Positions 35,590-44,860 of a DNA stretch of 64,000 bases are shown piece after piece. The translations under genes were made by a program, and so were the position numbers. Under the pieces are notes generated by a model, which did not search any database, was not told where the DNA came from, and saw nothing but the letters and a program-made list of their open reading frames with translations. How positions within the stretch are numbered: position 1 is the first letter of the stretch; each line of letters opens with the position of its first letter. Origin of the DNA: Lentibacillus lipolyticus (GTDB taxonomy: Bacteria; Bacillota; Bacilli; Bacillales; Amphibacillaceae); the NCBI GenBank assembly GCA_004145795.1, contig SEIO01000006.1:40025-104024 (forward strand). Reading direction: 5' to 3'.

Positions 35590-37254
35590 ATGAAGTGGAA
35601 GTATTCTTTTTTAGTCACCCTGATGCTTGCTTTTTTATTTATGATAGCAGCATGCAGTGGTGATGGTGGAGCAGATACAGCCTCCACAGATGGGGAAAGT
35701 GAAGAAGAAAATACAGAAGGCGATTCAGGATCAGATGAGGAACAAGTATTGGTCTATGCACGTGGCGGGGATTCTACAAGTTTAGACTTTGCCAGTGTAT
35801 CAGATGGGGAATCATCCCGTGTAACAAAGAATATTTATGATAGTCTGTTGGACTATGAAAGGGATTCGTTTGATGTTGTCCCTGGATTGGCACATGACTG
35901 GGAAGTTTCCGATGATGGTTTAAAATATACCTTCCACTTGGAGGAAGGGGTTACATTCCATGATGGTACGGACTTCAATGCAGAAGCTGTAAAAATAAAC
36001 TTCGAGCGTTGGGCAGACCCAGAGCATGAATATGCATTTAAAGATGAAGGCTATGCCTATCCTTTGTATGGAACCATGTTTGGTGGCTACAAAGGTGATG
36101 AGGACCACATCATTAAAGAAATTAATGTTGTGAATGATTACGAAATCGAGTTTGTATTAAAAGAACCACAAGGATCATTCTTACAGAACATGGCAATGCA
36201 CTACTTTGCAATTACGTCTCCAGCAGCTCTGGAGAAATATGGACCTGATATTGGTGAAAACCCAGTAGGAACCGGGCCATTCCAATTCGTAAGTTGGACT
36301 AAAGATGATCAGATAGTTTTAGAGAAATTTGAGGATTATCGCAAAGATGGCCTCCCGAAATTAGATAAGCTCATCTATGAAGTAATTCCGGAAAATTCTG
36401 CCCGCCTCATTGCATTGCGCTCTGGTGATGTAGATATTATTGATGGTGTTAATCCAGATGATGCATCCGGAATTAAATCAGAAGATGGATTAAAACTATA
36501 TGTACGCGGTGAAAATAACGTTGGGTATTTAGGTATGAATGTTGAAAAAGAACCATTGGATGATAAATTAGTTCGACAGGCCATTAATCACGCAGTAGAT
36601 AATGAATCCATTGTAGAGGCACTGTATGCTGGCTATGCAACGCCTGCTGTAAATTTAATTCCACCTAATTATATGGGGTATAATGACGAAATTGAAGGAT
36701 ATGAGTATGATCCAGAACGTGCGAAAGAATTGCTGGCAGAAGCCGGAAAAGATGACGGTCTTGAGCTGGACCTTTGGGTAATGCCTGTTTCCAGACCATA
36801 TATGCCAGATCCTGAAACAGTAGCTGAAATCGTTCAAAATAACTTAAAAGAGGTTGGAATTAAAACCAATATAGTTCGTGAAGAGTGGGCACCTTATTTA
36901 GAAAAAACATCCCAAGGGGAACAAGAACTGTTCCTATTAGGGTGGTCAGGATCTAACGGGGACCCGGATTATTTCTTTGGCAGTCTATTGCATGGCGATA
37001 ACATTGGCGGGGAAAACCGTTCCTTCTATCAAAACGAAAAAGTTGATGAATTGATTGATCAGGCAGCAACTGAGATTGACCAAGATAAACGTGCTGAACT
37101 GTATAAAGAAATTCAAACGTTACTCCATGAAGATGCTCCAGGAGTGAACTTGGTGCATTCTACACCTCTTGCGGCGGCTAAGAGTGCGGTGAAAGGTTTC
37201 ATTCCGCATCCATCTACGAACGATCCGATGGAAGAGGTATATATGGAGAACTAA
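35590..37254 (+). CDS. ABC transporter substrate-binding lipoprotein, family 5
   Basis: A 554-aa SBP_bac_5 receptor. Signal peptide with lipobox MIAACSGDGG (Cys about residue 22), an acidic Glu/Asp/Ser-rich linker (23-52), then the peptide-binding domain: YDSLLDYE, LEEGVTFHDGTDFNAEAVK, NPVGTGPFQFVSW and RQAINHAVDNESIVEAL. It captures di/oligopeptides (or another family-5 ligand such as nickel-chelates or glutathione). It has a strong RBS and is the third gene of the operon. A hairpin after it may lower expression of the permease genes. Confidence 0.92.
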   Translation: MKWKYSFLVTLMLAFLFMIAACSGDGGADTASTDGESEEENTEGDSGSDEEQVLVYARGGDSTSLDFASVSDGESSRVTKNIYDSLLDYERDSFDVVPGLAHDWEVSDDGLKYTFHLEEGVTFHDGTDFNAEAVKINFERWADPEHEYAFKDEGYAYPLYGTMFGGYKGDEDHIIKEINVVNDYEIEFVLKEPQGSFLQNMAMHYFAITSPAALEKYGPDIGENPVGTGPFQFVSWTKDDQIVLEKFEDYRKDGLPKLDKLIYEVIPENSARLIALRSGDVDIIDGVNPDDASGIKSEDGLKLYVRGENNVGYLGMNVEKEPLDDKLVRQAINHAVDNESIVEALYAGYATPAVNLIPPNYMGYNDEIEGYEYDPERAKELLAEAGKDDGLELDLWVMPVSRPYMPDPETVAEIVQNNLKEVGIKTNIVREEWAPYLEKTSQGEQELFLLGWSGSNGDPDYFFGSLLHGDNIGGENRSFYQNEKVDELIDQAATEIDQDKRAELYKEIQTLLHEDAPGVNLVHSTPLAAAKSAVKGFIPHPSTNDPMEEVYMEN

Positions 37255-37262
37255 AGGTAACC

Positions 37263-37297
37263 AATGGGGTAGTAAATCCTACTACCCCATTCCTTTT
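37263..37297 (+). terminator. Attenuating hairpin inside the peptide-transport operon
   Basis: A perfect 12-bp stem (AATGGGGTAGTA, 37263-37274, with 37280-37291) is followed by CCTTTT. It lies between the receptor and permease genes, so partial termination would give more receptor than permease, as is common in such operons. Confidence 0.75.
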
Positions 37298-37353
37298 ACT
37301 GATTGAAAAAGTATAAAGTGCCTAATTGTTACATAAAGAACTGGGGTGAAAAT

Positions 37354-38355
37354 ATGACTGCCTATATCATGCGACGTTTGCTGCAACTTATTCCAGTTTT
37401 AATTGGAATGACCATTATCACGTTCGCCATTGTTCACTTAATACCCGGTAATCCTGCGCAAACCATTTTAGGGGAAACGGCATCCCAAGAGGCTATTGCA
37501 GATTTAGAGGAAAATATGGGACTGAACGAGCCGTATCCTGTTCAATATGGCTTTTATATAACTGACTTGATGCAGGGAGATTTAGGAACATCTTTACGAA
37601 CGAAATCAGAAATATCAAGTGAAATTTGGCCACGCCTGGCTGCGACACTAGAGTTGACATTTTTTGCTATGGTCTTTGCTATTTTTATAGGTGTTAATGC
37701 TGGAATCATAAGTGCTTGGAAACAAAATTCCTGGTTTGACTTTTTAGCTATGATGTTTGCACTAGTGGGGGTTTCCATGCCTGTTTTTTGGTTAGCATTA
37801 ATGGAACAACTGGTGTTTGCGCAGGAACTTGGATGGCTTCCGGCGTTTGGAAGGGAACTAAGCGGGGACCCAATTGCCCCGATTACGCACTTCTATGTTC
37901 TTGACTCACTTATTCATTTGGATTTTCCAAGAGCACTTACTGTATTAAAACATTTAATCTTACCAAGTATTGCACTTGGAACCATTCCTATGGCAATTAT
38001 CGCAAGGATGACCCGGTCAAGTATGCTGGAAGTTATGCAGTCTGACTATATTCGTACAGTACGAGCGAAGGGTTCGGGCCAATTTCTCGTAATTTATAAG
38101 CACGCATTGAAAAATGCCACAATACCAGTATTAACCGTTATCGGACTTCAAACTGGGGTCCTTTTGGGTGGAGCTATCTTGACGGAAACAATATTTAGTT
38201 GGCCTGGTATTGGTCGTTATGTATTTGAAGCGATTAATTATCGGGATTATCCTGTTATTCAATCTGGTATTTTAGTTATTGCGTTCTTCTTTGTCATTAT
38301 TAATTTAATCGTTGATATTCTCTATACTTATATTGATCCAAGGATTAAATATTAG
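37354..38355 (+). CDS. Oligo/dipeptide ABC permease (DppB type)
   Basis: A 333-aa membrane protein: N-terminal MRRLLQLIPVLIGMTIITF, then six or so helices with the BPD_transp_1 EAA-like loop VRAKGSGQFLVIYKHALKNATIP. It forms the channel with the next protein. ATG 37354 has GGGGTG upstream; the open frame to 37303 lies in the attenuator tail and lacks an RBS. Confidence 0.93.
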   Translation: MTAYIMRRLLQLIPVLIGMTIITFAIVHLIPGNPAQTILGETASQEAIADLEENMGLNEPYPVQYGFYITDLMQGDLGTSLRTKSEISSEIWPRLAATLELTFFAMVFAIFIGVNAGIISAWKQNSWFDFLAMMFALVGVSMPVFWLALMEQLVFAQELGWLPAFGRELSGDPIAPITHFYVLDSLIHLDFPRALTVLKHLILPSIALGTIPMAIIARMTRSSMLEVMQSDYIRTVRAKGSGQFLVIYKHALKNATIPVLTVIGLQTGVLLGGAILTETIFSWPGIGRYVFEAINYRDYPVIQSGILVIAFFFVIINLIVDILYTYIDPRIKY

Positions 38356-38366
38356 GGGGTGCTCGA

Positions 38367-39293
38367 ATGAGGACAGAAGAGAAACAAGAAGAACAACAAT
38401 CCATCAAGGATCCTTCAGCCTATCAACAGTTGGAAAGCGAGGAGATGGAAGAAACCTCACCATGGAAAGATACTATCAAACAATTACGGAAAAACCGATT
38501 TGCTGTTGTGGGCGTTGTGATCATTCTATTTTTTATTCTGCTCGGGTTATTTGCCCCCTTGCTCACCCCTTATTCATATGAGGAACAGGCATTAGTCGAT
38601 CGTCTGCAACCACCATCTGCTGAACATTGGTTTGGAACTGACGATGTGGGCAGAGATATTTTTACACGAATTGCTTATGGTGCCAGATTATCCTTACAGG
38701 TTGGATTTTTTGCTGTAACAGGTGCATTAGTGTTCGGGACGTTGCTCGGTATTGTTGCAGGGTATTTTGGCCGTTGGATTGATACGATTATATCGCGGAT
38801 TTTTGATATATTACTAGCTTTTCCTAGCATTTTGTTAGCGATTGCTATTGTATCGATACTTGGTGCGTCACTACAAAATGCGCTGATAGCAATTGCAATC
38901 ATTAACATTCCAATTTTCGGCAGGCTGGTACGTTCGAAGGTAATCAGTTTACGGGAAGAAGAATTTATTATGGCCGCGAAAGCACAAGGGATGAAAAATG
39001 GGCGGATTATTATTCATCATATTTTGCCAAATAGCGCTGCGCCCATTATTGTACAGGCTACATTAGGGTTTGGAACAGCGATACTTGATGCAGCTGGTCT
39101 TGGGTTTTTAGGTTTAGGCGCCCAGCCACCTACACCAGAATGGGGGGCTATGCTTGCTGGGTCCCGTGATTTTATTCAATTAGCACCATGGACACTGATT
39201 GTACCTGGTGTATCTATCATGCTTGTCGTATTAGGCTTTAACCTGATTGGGGATGGACTAAGGGATGCATTAGATCCGAAGATGAAAAACTAG
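38367..39293 (+). CDS. Oligo/dipeptide ABC permease (DppC type)
   Basis: A 308-aa membrane protein. A charged N-terminal tail is followed by OppC_N (WKDTIKQLRKNRFAVVGV), then the permease domain with FGTDDVGRDIFTRIAYGARLSL and the EAA loop AAKAQGMKNGRIIIHHILPN. It starts 11 nt after DppB behind AGGGGGTG. Last gene of the operon, followed by a terminator. Confidence 0.94.
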   Translation: MRTEEKQEEQQSIKDPSAYQQLESEEMEETSPWKDTIKQLRKNRFAVVGVVIILFFILLGLFAPLLTPYSYEEQALVDRLQPPSAEHWFGTDDVGRDIFTRIAYGARLSLQVGFFAVTGALVFGTLLGIVAGYFGRWIDTIISRIFDILLAFPSILLAIAIVSILGASLQNALIAIAIINIPIFGRLVRSKVISLREEEFIMAAKAQGMKNGRIIIHHILPNSAAPIIVQATLGFGTAILDAAGLGFLGLGAQPPTPEWGAMLAGSRDFIQLAPWTLIVPGVSIMLVVLGFNLIGDGLRDALDPKMKN

Positions 39294-39307
39294 TTTACAA
39301 TAAAAAT

Positions 39308-39355
39308 GGATGAGTCCAAATGGCCGGTCATATGGCTCTTGGATTCATCCTTTTC
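39308..39355 (+). terminator. Terminator after the peptide-transport operon
   Basis: A 12-bp stem with one G-U pair (39308-39319 with 39339-39350), extended by an inner GGCC/GGCT pairing, is followed by TTTTCTTTT. Confidence 0.8.
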
Positions 39356-39384
39356 TTTTGGTATTACGACATGCAAGGTACCTT

Positions 39385-39543
39385 CTAGGAGTCCAAAGGA
39401 TTCTCTGTCTGCTCATGTGACATCACGCCATGTTCATTCCTATCCGTTTGTTCTTCACTACGCATGTTGGATATAAATACACCAAGTAAGGTAATCACAC
39501 CACCAATGAAATAATTTTTGGTCGAAATGCCATGTGGTGTCAT
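39385..39543 (-). CDS. Small single-helix membrane protein
   Basis: A 52-aa frame from an ATG next to AAGGAG (spacing only 3 nt). It has one membrane helix (NYFIGGVITLLGVFISNM) and a charged, Glu-rich cytoplasmic tail ending ENPLDS. There is an alternative start at 39597. No family is recognised. It could be a real short membrane protein of Bacillaceae, but the close RBS spacing lowers confidence. Confidence 0.45.
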   Translation of the reverse strand: MTPHGISTKNYFIGGVITLLGVFISNMRSEEQTDRNEHGVMSHEQTENPLDS

Positions 39544-39881
39544 CAACTCCTTGTTATGTTTCCAATGGATGACGCAATCGGTAGGTCCTTGAGGCAATCA
39601 TTACTTGCACATGAATCAATCATTCTCTATCGTTATCCTGTTATCTCACTTTTCAATAAAATCTGTCACCAAAAATATTTCAGTCTACCGTTGTTTTGCA
39701 TGAAAGGTGACACGCTTCCTCAAGGCTGCTTTAGCCTTTTTGGAAGAAAACACTAAAAGCTCATGAATTCACATTTACGAAAGAATTGAAGCCGGGGTGA
39801 ACTGTTAAGGGGATGTTGACCGGACGCATCCTGACACGAGCGGAATAAACCGGCCGAAGAAATGAATGGGGAGTTTCCCTC
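39544..39881. other. Intergenic stretch without a recognisable gene
   Basis: About 340 nt between mscL and the small membrane protein gene. I see short inverted repeats (for example around 39866-39895, GGGGAGTTTCCC) but no convincing gene, promoter or RNA. Confidence 0.5.
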
Positions 39882-40370
39882 TCACTTTATTCGCCACGTT
39901 GGACCTGCCTTACGCGAATGTTCCTGCTTTTCAATGGAAGAGGAGCAGTTGGGACAAACAATTGCCTTTGTTGGAATAGGCATACAGCAATACGGGCATT
40001 CTTTTTTTGTCATGGAATCAAGTGGATGCTGGTGGGGCTTTTTCCAACGGTTGATTTGCCTGACAACTAAAAAAACGGTAAACAAAATAATGATGAAGCG
40101 GACGGTGGCAGTGATGAACAGCCCGTAATTAATCGTTGCGGCACCTGCTTCTTGAGCTTTTTCCAATGATGGATAGGTCGTTCCGCTTAAACTGATATAT
40201 AGATCCTGGAAATTTACCTTAGAATATAAGACTCCGATGGGCGGCAGAATAATATCTTTAACAAGTGAGTCAATGAATCCGCTGAACGCAGCACCTAACA
40301 CCACGCCAACGCCGATATCAACGGCGTTTCCTTTGATTGCAAAATGACGGAATTCCTGAAATAACCCCAT
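39882..40370 (-). CDS. mscL: Large-conductance mechanosensitive channel with C-terminal zinc ribbon
   Basis: A 162-aa MscL, a homopentameric emergency valve opened by membrane tension during hypo-osmotic shock. The pore helix has the signature FAIKGNAVDIGVGVVLGAAF (about residues 10-29), and the second helix is near 80-104. Instead of the usual charged helix, the C-terminus ends in a double-CxxC ribbon (CPYCCMPIPTKAIVCPNC, about residues 125-142). RBS AAGGGGGA. It fits an organism facing salinity change. It is divergent from the flavodoxin gene. Confidence 0.92.
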   Translation of the reverse strand: MGLFQEFRHFAIKGNAVDIGVGVVLGAAFSGFIDSLVKDIILPPIGVLYSKVNFQDLYISLSGTTYPSLEKAQEAGAATINYGLFITATVRFIIILFTVFLVVRQINRWKKPHQHPLDSMTKKECPYCCMPIPTKAIVCPNCSSSIEKQEHSRKAGPTWRIK

Positions 40371-40540
40371 GAACAGTTCCCCCTTCCGTATTCAATCCTA
40401 TGACAGGCATGGACAGACTATGCGAAGGGGAAAACAGCGGACGTATGCGGGGGCTGGCCTGGTAATGGTGAGCTAGCGGAAAGACAATCACATTTTTGTC
40501 ACATTCATAGAAAAAATTCCTTGCGGCCCTCATGAATAAT

Positions 40541-40555
40541 TGAAAATCATTATCA
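40541..40555. promoter_or_regulatory. Fur box upstream of flavodoxin
   Basis: TGAAAATCATTATCA differs at one position from the Bacillus 7-1-7 Fur box (TGATAATNATTATCA). It lies about 50 nt before the flavodoxin ATG, in the promoter region. Iron-replete repression is therefore expected. Confidence 0.78.
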
Positions 40556-40607
40556 ATGACAGTACAATAAGATTAGAGAATGTCATTGGAATTCGGGGGA
40601 ATGTCTA

Positions 40608-41081
40608 ATGGGTAAAGTATTGCTGTTATACGCGAGCATGACTGGGAACACAGAACAAATGGCTGACATCATAACGGAAGCAGTGCAGCGTCGCGGGCAT
40701 GAGGTTGTTACGAAAACGTTTGAACTCGACCCGATTGATGTGGAAGAACTTGCCGATTATGATGGCGTTCTTGTCGGCACGTATTCATGGGATGACGGGC
40801 AACTCCCATATGAAGCGGAAGACTTTTACGATGAACTGGATGATGTGGATATCACTGGTATGATTGCAGGTGTATTCGGTTCCGGTGATTCCTTTTACGA
40901 TACATTTGGCGGTGCTGCTAATTCCATGGGGGACCGCTTTCAAGAAAAACAGGCAATAGTAGTCCCGAAGCGGCTGATTGTGGATCTCGAGCCTGACGAC
41001 GAAGATACGGAAAGATGCAATACGTTTGCGAACGAATTTTGCAATTTAATGGAAGAAACAATAAAGGGTAAGGGTGCTTGA
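40608..41081 (+). CDS. Flavodoxin
   Basis: A 157-aa FMN-binding electron carrier that replaces ferredoxin under iron limitation. The FMN phosphate loop is YASMTGNTEQMA (about residues 8-19), with flavin-contact loops TYSWDDGQLP (about 59-68) and FGSGDSFYDTFGG (about 88-100). The protein is very acidic, as usual. A GGGGGAATG-type RBS lies upstream. A Fur box at 40541 indicates iron regulation, and a ferredoxin gene sits at 28993 as the iron-replete counterpart. Confidence 0.93.
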   Translation: MGKVLLLYASMTGNTEQMADIITEAVQRRGHEVVTKTFELDPIDVEELADYDGVLVGTYSWDDGQLPYEAEDFYDELDDVDITGMIAGVFGSGDSFYDTFGGAANSMGDRFQEKQAIVVPKRLIVDLEPDDEDTERCNTFANEFCNLMEETIKGKGA

Positions 41082-41149
41082 TCACGTATATAGCTCATGA
41101 ACGGCCGGAATGGGTTGCTGCCAGCAATATCCGGAAATGTGAATAAAAA

Positions 41150-41188
41150 AAGAGGCTTGTCGCCATATGGATGGGACAAGCCTTTTTA
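41150..41188 (+). terminator. Terminator after flavodoxin
   Basis: A 9-bp stem (AGGCTTGTC, 41153-41161, with 41175-41183) flanked by A-run and T-run. Confidence 0.85.
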
Positions 41189-41209
41189 TATGTTATAAGG
41201 GGGTCAATT

Positions 41210-41240
41210 AAAGGGAATTACATAAATGATTATTCCCTTT
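41210..41240 (-). terminator. Hairpin downstream of the muropeptide operon
   Basis: A perfect 9-bp stem (AAAGGGAAT with ATTCCCTTT) lies 130 nt past the last minus-strand gene, with only a weak T-tract. It is a possible terminator for that operon. Confidence 0.35.
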
Positions 41241-41370
41241 CTGGGATGATTTTAAACATGCTAAACCGGAATTTTCATTTTAAATTGCTGGCTATTGATT
41301 TACACCGGTAATGAAGCACAATACACCATTGCGTAGGAACATTGTTGGCCAGCCTGGTTACCGCCATCGT

Positions 41371-42651
41371 TCAATAAAGCAAGTATTCTTCACGCAATTT
41401 CTTAAATGCCTTAAGCTCATCCTTCCATTGCGATTCCATCCAGTCGACGGATTTTCCCTCTTCTATGGCCTTGCGCACCCAGCCGTTGCCAATCAAGTTG
41501 TCAAAGAATGATACCCCCTGCTTGTTTTCAGCTCGGAATGCAAAGTCATCCGGATACATATCGTGCAATGTTTTGATAATGTGCAGTCCAGCTTTTACCG
41601 GGTGGAAGGATGGCTTGTGTGTCACGTGGATCTGCACACCATGGCTTAATTCACCACTATGCTTGGAAAAGGCCGGTGTAAAGGATACTGCCCGAAAATC
41701 CACGCCTGGCAAGTTTAAATCGTTGAGTGCCACTAAGAATTCGGTGCTGTTGATGTATGGTGCGCCGATTCGTTCAAATGGCTTGGTTGTTCCACGCCCT
41801 TCTGAAACATTCGTTCCTTCCATTAATGCTGTTCCAGGGTAAACCATCACCGTATCTGGTGTTGGCATGTTCGGTGATGGCATAACAAATTCTAGGGCTG
41901 TATCTTCATAATACATCGTGCGTTTCCAGCCTTGCATTTCTACAACGGTCAAGTCAGCGTCAATGCCATATTCGTTATTGAACAGTTTTGCCAATTCACC
42001 GACAGTCATACCGTGACGGAGCGGGATAGGGTAGTTTCCGACGAACGATTTATAGTCCGGATCCAGCACCGGTCCTTGTACTTTTGTCCCGCTGAGTGGA
42101 TTCGGACGGTCGAGGACGATAAATGGAATGTCATTCTCCTGTGCCGCTTCCATCGCATAGGCCATGGTGTAAATGTACGTGTAAAAACGTGCCCCGACAT
42201 CCTGGATATCAAACAGCAGCACATCAATATCCTCCAGCATTTCGGATGTTGGTTTGCGCGTTTTTCCATATAAACTGTACACCGGCAGTCCGGTTGCTTC
42301 ATCGATATAATAGTCGACGTACTCACCCGCTTGAGCATTGCCGCGGACACCGTGTTCTGGGCCATAAAGTGCTGTCAGGTCAATATCAGGGTCATTGTTT
42401 AGAATATCAACAATGCTTTTTAAATCTTTATCAACGCCAGTTGGGTTCGTAATTAGCCCAACACGCTTACCTTTAATGAATTCCTTTTCTTCACCCAGCA
42501 AAACTTCCACACCGAGCTTGAAGTTTTGCTGTTTTCCTTTCGCTTTGCCGTATCCATTGTTCCCGTTATTCCAGCTGCTGTCGGCAATAACGGCTGTCAG
42601 GGACCCAAGCACAAACAAAAGGGTGAAACAAGCAATCAGGTATGTACGCAC
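41371..42651 (-). CDS. namZ: Exo-beta-N-acetylmuramidase NamZ (DUF1343)
   Basis: A 426-aa secreted enzyme of the DUF1343/YbbC family, which cleaves non-reducing terminal MurNAc from peptidoglycan fragments. Signal peptide (about 1-23), a short Asn/Gly linker, then KRVGLITNPTGVD, LTALYGPEHGVRG, LLFDIQDVGARFYTYIYTM, VLDRPNPL, EGRGTTKPFERIGAPY and RAVSFTPAFSKHSGE. GTG 42651 has GGAAGAGG upstream. It is the third gene of a minus-strand operon with nagZ and an AmiE-like amidase, the same set as in the B. subtilis ybbE-ybbD-ybbC cluster. Confidence 0.92.
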   Translation of the reverse strand: MRTYLIACFTLLFVLGSLTAVIADSSWNNGNNGYGKAKGKQQNFKLGVEVLLGEEKEFIKGKRVGLITNPTGVDKDLKSIVDILNNDPDIDLTALYGPEHGVRGNAQAGEYVDYYIDEATGLPVYSLYGKTRKPTSEMLEDIDVLLFDIQDVGARFYTYIYTMAYAMEAAQENDIPFIVLDRPNPLSGTKVQGPVLDPDYKSFVGNYPIPLRHGMTVGELAKLFNNEYGIDADLTVVEMQGWKRTMYYEDTALEFVMPSPNMPTPDTVMVYPGTALMEGTNVSEGRGTTKPFERIGAPYINSTEFLVALNDLNLPGVDFRAVSFTPAFSKHSGELSHGVQIHVTHKPSFHPVKAGLHIIKTLHDMYPDDFAFRAENKQGVSFFDNLIGNGWVRKAIEEGKSVDWMESQWKDELKAFKKLREEYLLY

Positions 42652-42743
42652 GACGAATCCTCTTCCTTTGTCATATTAGTTATGGGAGGGCTCCGGCAAT
42701 CCGACCCCCTATTTATAACTTCAGCAAATCCCACCGCTTCCGT

Positions 42744-44852
42744 CTAATAAGAAAGTCCGTGTCCATATTCGTATAATGCATTGCCGTTTGCATCTGGTAT
42801 GGTGATCGGCAATAAGCCTGTCGGGTCGTTTTCCCCGAAAATGGAAGCGGCTGTTGCTTGGAAGCTTGCCTCCCGGAAACTGTACTGCGCCAAAAATGCA
42901 TCAACACTTGGATATGCCATGATGTCGTACAGGTTGCGGATCCCCACACCGATTACTGGTGCATCCGCTGTGTTGATTAGCTGGTTCATCAGTTGCATCT
43001 GCGTACTGTCGGGTGACCGGCCACTGACATTGTCCGTGTACGTCCCGGCGATAACCGCTGCGGCATCTTCCAGTTGGGCCAGCTGTTCATCATTCAAGGG
43101 TTCGGAGGCGCGGATGAGTTCCGTGTTGGCATGGTGCTGCTTGACCGATTCATACAAGCTGTCGATATAGGTACTGCCGACCACAGCAACTTGTTCATTA
43201 TCGGAAACATCGAGCGGCAGTGCGTTATCATTTTTTACTAATGTAATGGAATTGTTGGCGACTTCCATTGCTAGTTGTTGATGGGAGTCCGCACCAACAA
43301 CTTTCTTAGCATTTTCCACCAGTTCATCTGTCGGTGTCGGATTCACTGGCTTGATGATGCCGCGTTTCACTTTCAATGTTAAAATCCGCTTGACCGACGC
43401 TTCGATGCGATCTGCAGAAATCTCACCGGACTTCACAGCATCCAGCAATCCGTCAGCGACTTCCGGAAGCCCGACAGGCATCAGAACGATGTCGGTCCCG
43501 GCTTTGACGGCACGGATAACCGCATCCACTGAGCCGAAGTGGTCCGTGATTGCATTCATGTTTAACGCATCGGTAATGATGACGCCATCGTAGCCCATTT
43601 CTTCCCGCATCAGCCTAGTCAACACGTTGTGGGACAGGGTTGCTGGCAGCGTGACTTCCGTGCCGTCTTTTTTGGAATTGACCGTTGTGTCATCTATTTT
43701 CGGGAAGGTGACATGGGTTATCATGATGGCATCCATATTGGCATCCATTGCCTGCTGAAAAGGGTAGAGCTCGACTTTCTGCAGCCGTTCTTTATCGTGC
43801 GGCACTTCTGGTAATCCAAGATGGGAGTCAACTGCAGTATCGCCGTGACCGGGAAAATGCTTGGCCGTTGCTGCGACGCCGCTGCTTTGCATGCCTTTCG
43901 TGTAGGCGATGCCCATATCGGCCACAAGCTCGGGTGACTCGCCGAATGAACGCACCCCGATAACTGGGTTGTCCGGGTTGTTGTTCACATCCATGACCGG
44001 TGCCAGGTTCATATTAATGCCCAGGGCGTTCAGTTCCGCGCCGATGGCATGTCCAACATCATACGCAAGGTCTGTTGAACGGGTCGCCCCAAGCGCCATG
44101 TTTCCAGGCATGTCGGTTCCTGATTGCAGCCGTGTGATCACACCTCCTTCCTGGTCAATCGTCATCAGTAACCCATATTTTTCCGAAGCTTCCTGGTAAG
44201 CGGCGACAAGTTTGGCTGTTTGCTCTGTCGTCACCATGTTTTCCTGAAATAAAATAACCCCGCCGAGATGGTAGTCTTTGACGAGCTGTTCAATCTCGGG
44301 CACCAACTCCGTCACATCTTCACCGTTCCACGTCCGGAAGTCTGGCATCAGCATCTGTCCGACTTTTTCCTCAAGTGTCATGTTCTTAATGGCGTTGTCG
44401 ACAATGTTGTAGCGGTCGCCATCTTGCTTGATCACGTCCCCCGGGAATGAAGGCTTGCCTTTTTGAGTCGGTCGATCCCGCTTGTAGTGAACTCCAATCC
44501 GGTCGTCAAAATCACCATCTGAAACGGTGATGAAGGCACGGCCGGGCTGCCCCGTAAATGTCACCACACCTTTATCATCGACGGTTGCGATATTCGTGTT
44601 GGAGGACTGCCACGTCAGATTGTCCTCCGTTAATTTAAAATGGCCGTCATCATAGATGTGCAGTGCGTTCAATTCTACCTGATTATCTTCGACCTCAGCG
44701 GTGGCGGCTGGCACATTTTCCAGTAACACAAGATCCGCCACTGCCCCCGAATCCGCTGCTTGCACACTGCTAGTGGTCATCTGAATCGGACTGACGATGA
44801 GCGCTGCAATCGCCAGCACGGAAAAAAACACGTTCGCGTTCGTTTTCATCAT
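42744..44852 (-). CDS. nagZ: Beta-N-acetylglucosaminidase NagZ (GH3)
   Basis: A 702-aa secreted GH3 enzyme that removes GlcNAc from muropeptides. Signal peptide (about 1-32), a Big_2-like beta domain (about 55-130, WQSSNTNIATVDDKGVVTF), the TIM barrel (about 150-480) with IDQEGGVITRLQ, the catalytic His/Asp loop KHFPGHGDTAVDSH, and nucleophile Asp in ITDALNMNAI. The C-terminal alpha/beta domain spans about 520-700. Starts at MM (44852 or 44849) behind AAGGGGGAGA, 8 nt after the amidase gene. The N-terminal Big_2-like domain is an addition relative to minimal NagZ. Confidence 0.93.
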   Translation of the reverse strand: MMKTNANVFFSVLAIAALIVSPIQMTTSSVQAADSGAVADLVLLENVPAATAEVEDNQVELNALHIYDDGHFKLTEDNLTWQSSNTNIATVDDKGVVTFTGQPGRAFITVSDGDFDDRIGVHYKRDRPTQKGKPSFPGDVIKQDGDRYNIVDNAIKNMTLEEKVGQMLMPDFRTWNGEDVTELVPEIEQLVKDYHLGGVILFQENMVTTEQTAKLVAAYQEASEKYGLLMTIDQEGGVITRLQSGTDMPGNMALGATRSTDLAYDVGHAIGAELNALGINMNLAPVMDVNNNPDNPVIGVRSFGESPELVADMGIAYTKGMQSSGVAATAKHFPGHGDTAVDSHLGLPEVPHDKERLQKVELYPFQQAMDANMDAIMITHVTFPKIDDTTVNSKKDGTEVTLPATLSHNVLTRLMREEMGYDGVIITDALNMNAITDHFGSVDAVIRAVKAGTDIVLMPVGLPEVADGLLDAVKSGEISADRIEASVKRILTLKVKRGIIKPVNPTPTDELVENAKKVVGADSHQQLAMEVANNSITLVKNDNALPLDVSDNEQVAVVGSTYIDSLYESVKQHHANTELIRASEPLNDEQLAQLEDAAAVIAGTYTDNVSGRSPDSTQMQLMNQLINTADAPVIGVGIRNLYDIMAYPSVDAFLAQYSFREASFQATAASIFGENDPTGLLPITIPDANGNALYEYGHGLSY

Positions 44853-44860
44853 TCTCCCCC

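Noticed and set aside
42123-42452. Open frames antisense to namZ
   Set aside because: Shadows of a clearly coding minus-strand gene with conserved family motifs.
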